A stretch of DNA of 64,000 nucleotides from Candidatus Ruminimicrobiellum bubulum (GTDB lineage Bacteria; Elusimicrobiota; Endomicrobiia; Endomicrobiales; Endomicrobiaceae), in NCBI GenBank assembly GCA_017651625.1, contig JAGCCP010000055.1:235372-299371 (forward strand). The letters are read 5' to 3'. Position 1 is the first letter of the stretch. Each line of letters starts with the position of its first letter. Of the stretch, positions 28,571 to 37,965 are shown piece after piece. Made by a program: the position numbers and the translations under genes. The notes beneath the pieces are model-generated. The model saw only the letters and a list, made by a program, of their open reading frames with translations. It did no database searches and had not been told where the DNA came from.

Positions 28571-30214
28571 TTATTTTTTTAATTTATTGTAATGTTTTAT
28601 CAATGAAGCCGTAGAACAGTTATGTTCGTTTGTTTTTTCACCTTTAAGTTCGGGCAAAATAACATTTGCTAACTTTTTACCGAGTTCAACTCCCCACTGA
28701 TCGTAACTGTTTACCTGCCAAATTATACCTTGAACAAATATTTTATGTTCATACATTGCTATTAATGCACCTAAAGTTTTTGGTGTAAGCTCATCCAACA
28801 AGATACTGTTGGTCGGCTTATTTCCTTCAAAAACTTTATGCGGTGCTAACATTTCTATATCTTCTTTTGAAGCTCCGCTTTTTTCTAAAGCATCAATTGC
28901 TTGTTCTTTTGTAAGACCGAATGCCAATGCTTCAGGTTGTGCGAAGAAATTAGACATCAATTTTTCATGATGGTCCCCGATTCTTTCCGGAGGATTAACG
29001 ATTCCTATAAAATCCGAAGGAATTAATTTTGTTCCTTGATGAATTAATTGGTAGAAAGAATGTTGACCGTTTGTTCCCGGTTCTCCCCACAAAACTTGTC
29101 CTGTTTGATAATCAACTTTTTCACCGTTTCTGTTTATTGTTTTACCGTTACTTTCCATATCTGATTGCTGCAAGAAAGCCGTAAATCTGTGCAAATATTG
29201 ACTGTAAGGTAAAACAGTATAACTTTGTGCGTTAAAGAAATTGTTATACCAAATACCAAGAATTGCCATTATTACGGGAATATTTTTTTCAACAGGTGCA
29301 TTTATAAAGTGTTGATCCATTTCATAAGCACCTTCCAACAACTCTTTAAATTTATCAAAACCTACAGAACATGCTATCGGTAAACCTATTGCTGACCATA
29401 AAGAATATCTTCCGCCCACAAAATTCCAAAATTCAAACATATTGTTTGTGTCTATACCGAATTCGGCAACTTTTTCTTTATTTGTGGATAAAGCAACGAA
29501 ATGGTTCTTAATTGCATTTTCTCCGAGCTTTTCAACTAACCATTTTCTTGCTGTATTGGCGTTTGTCATCGTTTCTTGGGTTGTAAATGTTTTTGAAGCA
29601 ACTATGAACAAAGATGTTTCCGGATCCAATTTCTTTAATACTTCATATATATCCGCGCCGTCAACATTTGAAACAAAATATACTTGCGGTCCGTCTGCAT
29701 AATATTTTAATGCTTCACAAACCATTCTCGGACCTAAATCAGAACCGCCGATACCGATATTTATAACGGCTTTAATTTCTTTGCCTGTTGCACCTTTCCA
29801 TTTGCCGCTTCTTAATTGTTCGGTAAAATCTTTCATTTTGTTAAGAACTTTTTTTATGTCAACCATAACATCTTTTCCGTCAACATAAACAGGTTTGTCC
29901 GACATATTTCTTAATGCGGAATGAAGTACTGCTCTTTTTTCCGTCCAATTGATTTTTACTCCGGAAAATATTTTTTCCGTCCAGGATTTTAAATCACTCG
30001 CGACAACCAAATCCAACAATAATTGTTTTGTTTTATCATCGATAATGTTTTTCGAATAATCAAACAATATTCCGATATTGTCGAGTCTGATACTATATTT
30101 GTTAAATCTGTCTGTATCTTTAAAAAGATCTCTCATATGAACATTTTTCATTTCTTGTTCATAGTAATTTTTTAAATTTGTCCACTCTTTGGATTGTGTT
30201 AACTTTTCTTGCAT
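28571..30214 (-). CDS. pgi: Glucose-6-phosphate isomerase
   Basis: A 547-residue enzyme of usual length that interconverts glucose 6-phosphate and fructose 6-phosphate in the cytosol. It has no signal peptide. Conserved blocks are [42 protein letters not shown], the catalytic Glu in MESNGK, the catalytic His in [13 protein letters not shown] and the final Lys in GVELGKKLA. It lies directly upstream of the small membrane gene and the giant protein, which contains its own complete Pgi domain with the same motifs. The pairing suggests that the giant's domain arose from this gene or a close relative. Confidence 0.95.
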   Translation of the reverse strand: MQEKLTQSKEWTNLKNYYEQEMKNVHMRDLFKDTDRFNKYSIRLDNIGILFDYSKNIIDDKTKQLLLDLVVASDLKSWTEKIFSGVKINWTEKRAVLHSALRNMSDKPVYVDGKDVMVDIKKVLNKMKDFTEQLRSGKWKGATGKEIKAVINIGIGGSDLGPRMVCEALKYYADGPQVYFVSNVDGADIYEVLKKLDPETSLFIVASKTFTTQETMTNANTARKWLVEKLGENAIKNHFVALSTNKEKVAEFGIDTNNMFEFWNFVGGRYSLWSAIGLPIACSVGFDKFKELLEGAYEMDQHFINAPVEKNIPVIMAILGIWYNNFFNAQSYTVLPYSQYLHRFTAFLQQSDMESNGKTINRNGEKVDYQTGQVLWGEPGTNGQHSFYQLIHQGTKLIPSDFIGIVNPPERIGDHHEKLMSNFFAQPEALAFGLTKEQAIDALEKSGASKEDIEMLAPHKVFEGNKPTNSILLDELTPKTLGALIAMYEHKIFVQGIIWQVNSYDQWGVELGKKLANVILPELKGEKTNEHNCSTASLIKHYNKLKK

Positions 30215-30237
30215 TTTTATAAAACTCCTAACTAAAA

Positions 30238-30801
30238 TTAAACTATAAATTTATATCCGAATCTAAAAAGAATATCTTTATATGTTATATTGTCGTCATC
30301 ATATTCACATTCTTGTCTTGATGTTTCCAATTCAAAAATAAACCTGTCGTACAACTCAAAACCGAAACCGCCGGCTACATAGTATCCGGGTGTCGCTCCG
30401 CTGCCGTTAGACAAAGCGCAATATACGTTATATCCGCCTTCAATTCTAAGATAAGGTCTGTATTCTCCTATATTTCCGAAAGGGAACCACATTATACCTG
30501 CATATATAGGCACCATCGTAAATTTTGTGTTGTTATAATTACCTTTATTAAATTCCTCATCACGAGAAGCTTTTAATCCCATACTTACGTTTCTGTTTAT
30601 CAACCAATCAACACCGAAAGTTGCGGCAAAATGATTACTGAAAGAATACCTGCCCTCAACACCGACATTAGCGGCAATATCAACTTCATAATCGCTTCTG
30701 AAAGTTCCCGGTAAGCATATGGATACTTTAGGAACTATATCTATTGCGTATGCAAAACTTGTAGAAAATAATAATAACAAAAGGACAACATATTTTTTCA
30801 T
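30238..30801 (-). CDS. Outer-membrane beta-barrel protein
   Basis: A 187-residue protein with a clear signal peptide (1-19, cleaved after AYA). The mature part alternates polar and hydrophobic residues, with aromatic girdles and a final strand ending FGYKFIV, the pattern of small eight-stranded OmpA/OmpX-like barrels. GGAGG lies eight bases before the ATG. Its presence supports an outer membrane. The specific role is unknown. Confidence 0.8.
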   Translation of the reverse strand: MKKYVVLLLLLFSTSFAYAIDIVPKVSICLPGTFRSDYEVDIAANVGVEGRYSFSNHFAATFGVDWLINRNVSMGLKASRDEEFNKGNYNNTKFTMVPIYAGIMWFPFGNIGEYRPYLRIEGGYNVYCALSNGSGATPGYYVAGGFGFELYDRFIFELETSRQECEYDDDNITYKDILFRFGYKFIV

Positions 30802-30854
30802 ATAAAAAACCTCCGATTAAAACCTATCCTATTAATTTTATCAAAAATTTGAAA

Positions 30855-31478
30855 TTACTCCAATTTATCATCAGATTCGCCGTCACCAAGGAACTTATCA
30901 ATTGAAGCATTAATATAACAAAATGCTATCGAAAAAATTCCTTTGGCACCATATAAATTTATTTCGCATTTTTCTGTTGTTACGTCATCACTTTTTTTAG
31001 GAACAACTTCAAAAGCAGTAAAATATTTCGAACCCGATAAATCAACATCTAAGATTTTATCGTAACTCGTTTCTTTAATAAAATGGAAACTGTTGAAAGT
31101 AGAATAATAAGCCATTTCCAATTCGTCGATTCTGTTTACTATATCTTCAGCTTCAGCATCTACTTCCGGTTTTACCATATAAGTAATCGCTATACATAAA
31201 ATGACAAAAAGGAAAACAAGCGTAATAATAGAAACTATAAATCCGGCAAAACCTCCTCCTTTTTTTGTTTTGACCGGTTTTTCTTTACTTTTTTTCTTGT
31301 TAAAAGATGTATTGTTTATTTGGTCCTGAAAAGAAGAAAATTGTTGAACGGCACTTGCAATACTGTCTTGCACACTTTTCGGCGGTTCATTTTTTACTTC
31401 CTGTTGTTTTTCTTGTGTAGTATTATCCGGAGCATTTGGATCTTTTATTTCCCATTCTTTGCTTTCGTTTTCCGTCAT
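30855..31478 (-). CDS. Single-pass membrane protein of unknown function
   Basis: A 207-residue protein. The first 75 residues are charged, Gln/Lys-rich and probably cytoplasmic; residues about 78-102 form one membrane helix; the C-terminal 100 residues form an outer domain with an acidic end. AGGAGG lies seven bases before the ATG. It sits between murA and the barrel protein. I do not recognise a family. Confidence 0.7.
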   Translation of the reverse strand: MTENESKEWEIKDPNAPDNTTQEKQQEVKNEPPKSVQDSIASAVQQFSSFQDQINNTSFNKKKSKEKPVKTKKGGGFAGFIVSIITLVFLFVILCIAITYMVKPEVDAEAEDIVNRIDELEMAYYSTFNSFHFIKETSYDKILDVDLSGSKYFTAFEVVPKKSDDVTTEKCEINLYGAKGIFSIAFCYINASIDKFLGDGESDDKLE

Positions 31479-31499
31479 GATATGTCCTCCTATAATAAA

Positions 31500-32753
31500 C
31501 TATTTTATTCTTTTTATATTTGCACCGAGTTTTTTAAACTTTTTCTCTAAAGATTCATAACCTCTGTCGAGGTGATAAATTCTTGAAATTTCTGTTTTGC
31601 CTTTAGCGCAAAGACCTGCTAAAACAAGAGCTGCACCCGCTCTTAAATCCGAAACCATCACAGGTGCACCCGAAAGTTCTTTTACACCGTGAATAGAAAC
31701 TTGTCTGCCGTCTATTTTTAAGTTTGCGCCTAATCTTTGTAATTCGCAAACATGCAAAAATCTGTTTTCAAAAACGGTTTCTTCTATAATGGAATTTCCT
31801 TTTGCAAGAGCCATAAGTGCCATCCATTGTGCTTGAATATCAGTCGGAAATCCGGGATAAACTTCCGTTTTTATGTTAATAGGTCTTATTTCTTTTTTCC
31901 ATTTAACCGTTAAAGTATCATCTTTTATTTTTATATCCGCACCTGCTTCAATAAGTTTTTCTATTACAAGTTCCAAGTGTTTAGGATTAACTTTTGTTAG
32001 TTTTATTTCACCTTTTGTCATTAATGCCGCAATCATATATGTTGCCGCTTCGATTCTGTCGGGAATAACATCGTGTTCAAAACCATGTAACTTGTCAACA
32101 CCTTCTATCGTTATTATTCTTGTTCCGGCCCCTGAAATTTTTGCTCCCATCTTTACTAAAACATCTGCCAAATCTTGAATTTCAGGTTCTTTTGCCGCAT
32201 TTATTATTCTTGTTGTTCCTTTTGCCAAAACACTTGCAAGCAGAACGTTTTCCGTCGCACCTACACTTGCAAATCTGAATTCTATATCTGTTCCGTTAAG
32301 TCTTCCTTTTGTAAATATTTTTATATAACCTTCTTTTAATTCAATTGTTGCTCCCATTTTCTTGAAAGCATCCAAATGAATATCTATCGGTCTTGCACCT
32401 ATAGAACAACCTCCCGGTAAAGAAACATCTACTTTTCCGAGTCTTGCAAGTAACGGACCCATAACCAAAACACTTGCTCTCATTTTTCTGACTAAATCGT
32501 AAGGAGCTATATGATTTAATTTTGAAGACTTGTCACAATTAACAATGTTTCCTTTTCTTACTGTTTTCTTACCGATAAAATTTAAAAAATCAACAGTTGT
32601 TCTTATATCGGCAAGTATAGGAACATTCTTTATTTTACATTTGTCGTCGGTTAACAACGTAGCAAAAAGTATCGGTAATGCCGAATTCTTTGCTCCGGAA
32701 ATTTTTACTTCCCCTTTTAATTTTTTACCGCCGTAAATTATTATCTTATCCAT
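31500..32753 (-). CDS. murA: UDP-N-acetylglucosamine 1-carboxyvinyltransferase MurA
   Basis: A 417-residue enzyme that transfers enolpyruvate from PEP to UDP-GlcNAc, the first committed step of peptidoglycan synthesis. The N terminus has the substrate-binding KISGAKNSALPIL; the catalytic Cys is present in PGGCSIGARPIDIH, so fosfomycin would be expected to bind; RAGAALVLAGL and GYESLEKKF are near the end. It overlaps prmC by eight bases. Confidence 0.97.
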   Translation of the reverse strand: MDKIIIYGGKKLKGEVKISGAKNSALPILFATLLTDDKCKIKNVPILADIRTTVDFLNFIGKKTVRKGNIVNCDKSSKLNHIAPYDLVRKMRASVLVMGPLLARLGKVDVSLPGGCSIGARPIDIHLDAFKKMGATIELKEGYIKIFTKGRLNGTDIEFRFASVGATENVLLASVLAKGTTRIINAAKEPEIQDLADVLVKMGAKISGAGTRIITIEGVDKLHGFEHDVIPDRIEAATYMIAALMTKGEIKLTKVNPKHLELVIEKLIEAGADIKIKDDTLTVKWKKEIRPINIKTEVYPGFPTDIQAQWMALMALAKGNSIIEETVFENRFLHVCELQRLGANLKIDGRQVSIHGVKELSGAPVMVSDLRAGAALVLAGLCAKGKTEISRIYHLDRGYESLEKKFKKLGANIKRIK

Positions 32754-33597
32754 TTTGAGCTACTAATATCCTGTCTAAACCGGAATAATCCTTTAATATT
32801 TTTACAAAAAGAAAATTACTAAATAAATCCGCAATCTCTAAAGAGATATTTGCATTAAGTTCTAATAACAATATCCCTTTAGGATTTAAATATCGAGCAG
32901 AATTATCTGCTATTATCTTATAAAACTTTAAACCGTCTTCCCCTGCCAAAAAAGCATTTTTCGGTTCAAAGAAAATTTCTTTTTCCAATTCCTTATATTC
33001 CTTTTCGGTTACATAAGGTGGATTAGATATAATTATATCAAATTTTTTACCAATAATATTATCAAACATATTACTTTCTAAAAATTCTATCTTATTTGAT
33101 ACATTGTTTGTTGCGGCATTTTCTTTGGCTGTTTGCAATGCTTTTTGGCTGATATCACTTGCAATAACGGATATATTGTCGTTATATTTGGCTACAGATA
33201 CCGCAATTGCTCCCGAACCGGTACATAAATCCAAAACTTGTTTGAAATTGTTTTCTTTTATGAATTTATTGGCTTGTTCAACTATCAGTTCTGTTTCCGG
33301 TCTCGGGATTAAAACATTGGGATTAACTTTAAATTGTAATCCCATAAATTCGGAATTACCCAAAATATAATCAACCGGTTCGCCCGTTATTCTTTTATTT
33401 AAATAATCTTGATATTGTTGATATTGTTCTTGAGATATCGATTCTTGTCGGAGAGTTGCTAATTTGTTTCTTTTTATTTTTAAAACACCACACAATAAAA
33501 CTTCGGCATCAAGTTGAGCTTCCGTTATATTGTGTGATGTTAAAAATTCCGTTGCTTGTTTTAAAATATTGAAAATATTTTTTTCAGTTTGATACAT
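32746..33597 (-). CDS. prmC: Release factor glutamine methyltransferase PrmC
   Basis: A 283-residue SAM-dependent methyltransferase that methylates the Gln of the GGQ motif in release factors. It has an N-terminal helical domain, the SAM loop LDLCTGSGAIAVSVA and the catalytic SNPPYV. It lies downstream of prfA, its substrate's gene, separated by 147 bases of spacer with octamer tracts, and overlaps murA. Confidence 0.95.
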   Translation of the reverse strand: MYQTEKNIFNILKQATEFLTSHNITEAQLDAEVLLCGVLKIKRNKLATLRQESISQEQYQQYQDYLNKRITGEPVDYILGNSEFMGLQFKVNPNVLIPRPETELIVEQANKFIKENNFKQVLDLCTGSGAIAVSVAKYNDNISVIASDISQKALQTAKENAATNNVSNKIEFLESNMFDNIIGKKFDIIISNPPYVTEKEYKELEKEIFFEPKNAFLAGEDGLKFYKIIADNSARYLNPKGILLLELNANISLEIADLFSNFLFVKILKDYSGLDRILVAQNG

Positions 33598-33603
33598 TTT
33601 TTG

Positions 33604-33725
33604 AAGTTTTCTAATCTTCCAATCTTCTGCCGTTTGTCGTTTTAAACTCTAAGCTGTAAGCTTTAAACTATAAGTGCATTATTTGTTTTTTTTCTATGCA
33701 TCCGTACATCTGCATCCATGCCTCA
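33604..33725. repeat. Spacer with two octamer-type tracts
   Basis: The bases before prmC hold AATCTTCC-type octamers (33612-33627), a GTTTGTCGTT fragment and a tract of ATGCATCC-type units (33694-33722). The last class recurs at 49881-49906. Confidence 0.5.
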
Positions 33726-33744
33726 AAATTTGCTTTGCAAATTT

Positions 33745-34815
33745 TTAAATATTTGCACTTTTCAATTTTTCTTCGTTTTCACAAGATATAAGTTTTTCTA
33801 TAAGTTCATTCAAATCTCCGTCCATAACTTCTGTAATGTTATAAACGCTGAAACCTATTCTGTGATCCGTAATTCTGTTTTGAGGGAAATTATATGTTCT
33901 TATTTTTTCAGATCTGTCTCCCGAACCTACTTGTTGTTTTCTGTCGCTGGACATTTTTTGTTCTTGTTCTATCATTTTCTGTTCATATAATTTTGCTCTT
34001 AAAACTTTCATAGCTTTAGCTTTGTTTTTTATTTGGCTTCTTTCATCTTGGCAAGCAACAACAAGTCCCGTCGGCAAATATGTTATTCTTATTGCGGAAT
34101 CGGTTTTGTTAACGTGCTGTCCGCCCGCACCGCTTGCTCTGTATGTATCAATTCTTAAATCTTCGGGTTTTATTTCAACATCAACTTCTTCTGCTTCGGG
34201 AAGAACTGCAACCGTTATTGCGGATGTATGAACTCTGCCGGAAGCTTCCGTTTCCGGAACTCTTTGTACTCTGTGAGTTCCTCTTTCAAATTTAAAATAT
34301 TTCCAAACTTTGTTTCCTGATATTGAAAATACGACTTCTTTATATCCACCGAGACCTGTGGGGTTGGAATCTATTATTTCATGTTTCCAACCGTTTCTTT
34401 CCGCAAATCTTGTATATGCTCTGAATAAGTCACCTGCAAATAAAGCAGCTTCTTCCCCGCCTGTTCCAGCTCTTATTTCAACGATAATATCTTTATCTTC
34501 ATGGGGATCCGGAGGAATCAACATAAGTCTGATTTCGGTTTCCATTTGTTCTTTATTTGCAACAGCTTGGTCATATTCAGCAAAAGCCATTTCTTTCATT
34601 TCTTTATCTTCGGATTCTTTTAATTCGTTTAAATCATCGATATCTTTTAATAATTTAAAATATTCTTTCGATTTTTCAACTATCGGAGATAAATAAGAAT
34701 GTTCTTTCGATAAAGCTCTGTATTGTTCCTGATCTGCAATTATATTGCTGTCACTGAGCTTTTGTTCAACTTCTTTAAATTTAGAATTTATTTCTTCTAA
34801 CTTTTCTTTAAACAT
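33745..34815 (-). CDS. prfA: Peptide chain release factor 1
   Basis: A 356-residue RF1 that reads UAA and UAG. It has the peptide anticodon loop HRVQRVPETEASGR and the catalytic GGQ in ASGAGGQHVNKTDSA. The gene order rpmE-prfA-prmC-murA is common in bacteria. Length and motifs are normal. Confidence 0.97.
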   Translation of the reverse strand: MFKEKLEEINSKFKEVEQKLSDSNIIADQEQYRALSKEHSYLSPIVEKSKEYFKLLKDIDDLNELKESEDKEMKEMAFAEYDQAVANKEQMETEIRLMLIPPDPHEDKDIIVEIRAGTGGEEAALFAGDLFRAYTRFAERNGWKHEIIDSNPTGLGGYKEVVFSISGNKVWKYFKFERGTHRVQRVPETEASGRVHTSAITVAVLPEAEEVDVEIKPEDLRIDTYRASGAGGQHVNKTDSAIRITYLPTGLVVACQDERSQIKNKAKAMKVLRAKLYEQKMIEQEQKMSSDRKQQVGSGDRSEKIRTYNFPQNRITDHRIGFSVYNITEVMDGDLNELIEKLISCENEEKLKSANI

Positions 34816-34828
34816 AATTTTGTACCTA

Positions 34829-34878
34829 CAAAAAAATATGACAGGATTTCATATTTTATAAAAATGATAATCCTGTCA
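34829..34878 (-). terminator. Intrinsic terminator downstream of rpmE
   Basis: On the minus strand TGACAGGATT pairs with AATCCTGTCA across a long A/T-rich stem, followed by TATTTTTTT. It lies between rpmE and prfA. Confidence 0.85.
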
Positions 34879-34894
34879 ATATTTAAAATTTTAT

Positions 34895-35239
34895 CTATTT
34901 TTCTTTTTTAGCATCTTTCTTTGCTGCATCTTTTTTAACATCTTTTTTTACTCTCTTAGGTGTAGATGTTAAAAGTTTTGATGTCTTTCTCGGTGAAGAT
35001 ACTTTTTTCTCTTTTTTCTTTCTTACAACTGTCTTTCCTTCTGTAGCAACAAATCTCTTTTGGAACTTTTCAACTCTTCCGGCTGTATCTATAAGTTTTT
35101 GTTTTCCTGTAAAGAAAGGATGACAATTTGAACATATTTCCAATTTTATTACCGGCTTTGTTGATCTTGTTTTAAATGTATAACCACAAGCACATGTTAC
35201 TGTTGATTCTACATATTTTGGATGAATTCCTTCTTTCAT
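34895..35239 (-). CDS. rpmE: Ribosomal protein bL31 with long basic tail
   Basis: A 114-residue protein. The first 70 residues are a standard bL31 of the zinc-binding type, with CAC and CSNCHPF supplying the cysteines, and [15 protein letters not shown]. The last 44 residues are an added Lys-rich tail, so the protein is much longer than the usual 65-90. GAGGAG lies upstream at a long spacing (11 bases). Confidence 0.95.
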   Translation of the reverse strand: MKEGIHPKYVESTVTCACGYTFKTRSTKPVIKLEICSNCHPFFTGKQKLIDTAGRVEKFQKRFVATEGKTVVRKKKEKKVSSPRKTSKLLTSTPKRVKKDVKKDAAKKDAKKEK

Positions 35240-35279
35240 TTTCTTTAATACTCCTCTAATTGTAAAATTTTATCTATTT

Positions 35280-35308
35280 ATTATGCATTTTTATTAAATT
35301 TTAGTCAA
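35280..35308 (-). promoter_or_regulatory. Promoter of rpmE
   Basis: On the minus strand TTGACT, 17 bases, CATAAT, about 40 bases before the start codon. Confidence 0.65.
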
Positions 35309-35345
35309 GCGGAAATTTTTGCTTTACAAGAAATTTATTTATTAT

Positions 35346-35368
35346 CAAAAATCGCACAGCGATTTTAC
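35346..35368. terminator. Short terminator hairpin after the MoeB/ThiF-like gene
   Basis: An 8-bp stem, AAAATCGC with GCGATTTT, has a three-base loop and a T run on the minus strand. Confidence 0.6.
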
Positions 35369-35373
35369 AGCTT

Positions 35374-35409
35374 AACTTCTAATCTTCAAATCTTCTAATC
35401 ATCTAATCT
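35374..35409. repeat. Octamer-repeat tract
   Basis: Tandem octamers of the AATCTTCN type, running up to the stop codon of the neighbouring gene. Confidence 0.65.
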
Positions 35410-36168
35410 TCATGCTTTTGCTTTCCCGCATGCGGGGCATTCTTCATCTGCCGGAGGTAACTTTATTTTTCTGAATTCCGAAGTTAAAGCATTATATGTA
35501 AGTAAATGACCGGTAAGAAGTTCCCCTGTACCTAATATATATTTTATTGCTTCGGTAGCTTGTAATGTGCCTATTGTTCCCACCGCTGCACCTAATACAC
35601 CATCTGTAGAACAAGAAGAAACACATTCTTTTTTCGGAGGTTCTTTAAATACACATCTGTAACAACAACCTTCGTTTGGAACATAAGTCATAAGTTGACC
35701 TTCGAAACCTACAATTCCCGCATGAGAAAACGGTTTTTTGTCTTTCACACAAGCATCGTTTATTAAAAATTTTGTTTCAAAGTTGTCTGTTGCATCTATA
35801 ACAAAATCATATTCGGAAATAATTTTGGAAATATTATCGGAAGATATTTCTGTATAAATATTTACTTTGATGTCCGGGTTTAAATCGTTTATTGTTTCTT
35901 GTGCGGACTTTGTTTTATCCGTACCTGTTTTATTTGTTTTATGAAGAATTTGTCTGTTAAGATTTGAAAGTTCAACTTTATCTTTATCTGCTATACCTAT
36001 AGTTCCCACACCTGCGGCGGCCAAATACATTGCCGCAGGAGAACCCAAGCCACCGGCACCGATAACAAGAACTTTTGACGATAAAAGTTTTTCCTGCCCT
36101 TTTATCCCGACACCTTTTAACAGGATGTTTCTTGAATATCGTTCAAGTTGCTCGTTAGATAAAGACAT
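35410..36168 (-). CDS. MoeB/ThiF/HesA-family adenylyltransferase
   Basis: A 252-residue E1-like enzyme that adenylates the C-terminal Gly of a ubiquitin-like sulfur carrier (MoaD or ThiS). The ATG at 36168 is chosen because GAAGG lies five bases upstream. It has the nucleotide loop IGAGGLGSPAA, LNRQILH, DATDNFETKF and two zinc-binding CxxC pairs (CYRC and CPAC). It lies six bases or so after pyrG and is cotranscribed with it. Sequence alone does not decide between thiamine and molybdopterin pathways. Confidence 0.9.
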   Translation of the reverse strand: MSLSNEQLERYSRNILLKGVGIKGQEKLLSSKVLVIGAGGLGSPAAMYLAAAGVGTIGIADKDKVELSNLNRQILHKTNKTGTDKTKSAQETINDLNPDIKVNIYTEISSDNISKIISEYDFVIDATDNFETKFLINDACVKDKKPFSHAGIVGFEGQLMTYVPNEGCCYRCVFKEPPKKECVSSCSTDGVLGAAVGTIGTLQATEAIKYILGTGELLTGHLLTYNALTSEFRKIKLPPADEECPACGKAKA

Positions 36169-36180
36169 TTGCACCTTCTT

Positions 36181-37764
36181 CTATTTGTGTGCTTTTTTCT
36201 TTGCAGCTAAAACAAACCCTTGAAATATCGGATGCGGCTTTGTCGGTCTTGCACCGAATTCCGGATGGAATTGAACCGCTATATAAAAAGGATGATTTTT
36301 AATTTCGACTATTTCAGGTAATACTCCTTTATGATAGCCGGAAACATCAAACCCTACTTTTTTGAACATATCAATATATTTGGGGTTCATTTCATATCTG
36401 TGTCTGTGTCTTTCTACAATTTTATCCGTCTTATACAGTTGATGAGCCAAAGAACCTTTTACCAAATCGGATTCATAGTTTCCTAATCTCATCGTTCCGC
36501 CCAAATATTTTACATCTTTTTGTTCGTCCAACATTTCTATTACGGGATATATCGTTTTAGGATCTATTTCCGTGGAATTTGCATTTTTGAATTTTAGTAA
36601 ATGTCTTGCAGCTTCAATTACGCAACATTGCATACCCAAACATATACCGAAGAACGGAACTTTGTTTTCTCTTGCAAATTTTATTGCTGCAATTTTACCT
36701 TCGATTCCTCTCATGCCGAATCCGCCCGGAACAAGAATTCCGTCTAAAGTTTTTAATATTTTTATTAAGTTTTTATCTTCGGAAGAAACGTATTGAACAT
36801 CTACATTAACTTTTGCTTCCATAGCTGATATCTTTAAAGATTCGTCTATAGATTTGTAAGCATCTTTTAAATCCGCATATTTGCCGATAACCCCTATTTT
36901 TACCGTTTTATAGTGCTTTGTATCTTGTTTAACATATTTAAACCATTTGTTGCTGAATTTTATTTTACTCTTTAAATTAAGTCTTTTTAAAATGAAAGCA
37001 TCAACACCTTGTTCATGTAAAGATTCAGGAACATGATAGATTGAAGAACATGTTCTTGCTTCAACTACAGCTTCTTTGGGAACATTACAGAATAATGAAA
37101 TTTTGCCTTTCATCGATTCGTTTATAGGATACTGCGTTCTGCATATAATCATATCCGGAATGATACCGACTTCTCTTAATTTGTTAACGGAATGTTGCGT
37201 AGGCTTTGTTTTAAGTTCTTTTGCACCTTCAATATAAGGAACAAAAGTTAAATGTATACTCATTATGTCTTCTCTTTTTTGTTCCAACATGAATTGCCTT
37301 GTTGCTTCAACAAACGGAAGACCTTCTATATCTCCTATCGTTCCGCCTATTTCTATTATTGTTATATCAGCCTGCTTATCAAAAGCAACAAATCTTTTCT
37401 TTATTTCGTTTGTTATATGAGGAATTACCTGAACAGTTCCACCGTTATATTCGCCTTTTCTTTCTTTATTTATGACGGTCTGATAAATATCTCCGGAAGT
37501 GTTTGTATTGGCTTTTTTTGTTACTATATCCAAAAATCTTTCGTACGTTCCCAAATCCAAGTCTGCTTCGGCACCGTCGGCAGTAACATAAACTTCACCG
37601 TGTTGAAAAGGATTCATCGTTCCCGGATCTACGTTTATGTAAGGATCCATTTTTATCATATTTACTTTGTATCCGTGCAACTGTAAAAGTCTTCCGATAC
37701 TTGCACCGGTTATACCTTTACCTAAAGAACTTACTACTCCGCCCGTCATAAAAATATACTTCAT
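36181..37764 (-). CDS. pyrG: CTP synthase
   Basis: A 527-residue enzyme that makes CTP from UTP, ATP and glutamine. The synthase part starts with MTGGVVSSLGKG and has the DPYINVDPGTM segment; the glutaminase part has the nucleophile in FGICLGMQ and the His/Glu pair in FHPEF. The leader carries a long hairpin that begins with a run of G residues, and a strong promoter lies upstream. Confidence 0.97.
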   Translation of the reverse strand: MKYIFMTGGVVSSLGKGITGASIGRLLQLHGYKVNMIKMDPYINVDPGTMNPFQHGEVYVTADGAEADLDLGTYERFLDIVTKKANTNTSGDIYQTVINKERKGEYNGGTVQVIPHITNEIKKRFVAFDKQADITIIEIGGTIGDIEGLPFVEATRQFMLEQKREDIMSIHLTFVPYIEGAKELKTKPTQHSVNKLREVGIIPDMIICRTQYPINESMKGKISLFCNVPKEAVVEARTCSSIYHVPESLHEQGVDAFILKRLNLKSKIKFSNKWFKYVKQDTKHYKTVKIGVIGKYADLKDAYKSIDESLKISAMEAKVNVDVQYVSSEDKNLIKILKTLDGILVPGGFGMRGIEGKIAAIKFARENKVPFFGICLGMQCCVIEAARHLLKFKNANSTEIDPKTIYPVIEMLDEQKDVKYLGGTMRLGNYESDLVKGSLAHQLYKTDKIVERHRHRYEMNPKYIDMFKKVGFDVSGYHKGVLPEIVEIKNHPFYIAVQFHPEFGARPTKPHPIFQGFVLAAKKKAHK

Positions 37765-37793
37765 AATTGTATTTTCTCCTTATAAGAGAGAAA

Positions 37794-37835
37794 GGGACTC
37801 AAAGAATATTAGAAAATAAATATCTTTTAAGTCCC
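37794..37835 (-). promoter_or_regulatory. Hairpin in the pyrG leader
   Basis: On the minus strand GGGACTTAAAAGA pairs with TCTTTGAGTCCC, followed by a pyrimidine-rich stretch (TTTCTCTCTT) just before the pyrG ribosome-binding site. It could be an attenuator responding to pyrimidine supply, but the U run is imperfect. Confidence 0.5.
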
Positions 37836-37859
37836 CCTTCATTAAAATTAATTTTAGAT

Positions 37860-37888
37860 ATATTATTATTTTTTTTAATCATTGTCAA
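37860..37888 (-). promoter_or_regulatory. Promoter of pyrG
   Basis: On the minus strand TTGACA, 17 bases, TAATAT. Confidence 0.75.
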
Positions 37889-37895
37889 AATAATT

Positions 37896-37923
37896 TTGTA
37901 AAAAAAAATAACTTTTATATAAT
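37896..37923 (+). promoter_or_regulatory. Promoter of the CAT-like gene
   Basis: TTGTAA, 16 bases, TATAAT, facing away from the pyrG promoter and about 45 bases before the start codon. Confidence 0.55.
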
Positions 37924-37965
37924 AAATATAATTAAATAAATTTATAAAAAAGAGAGGATAACAAA

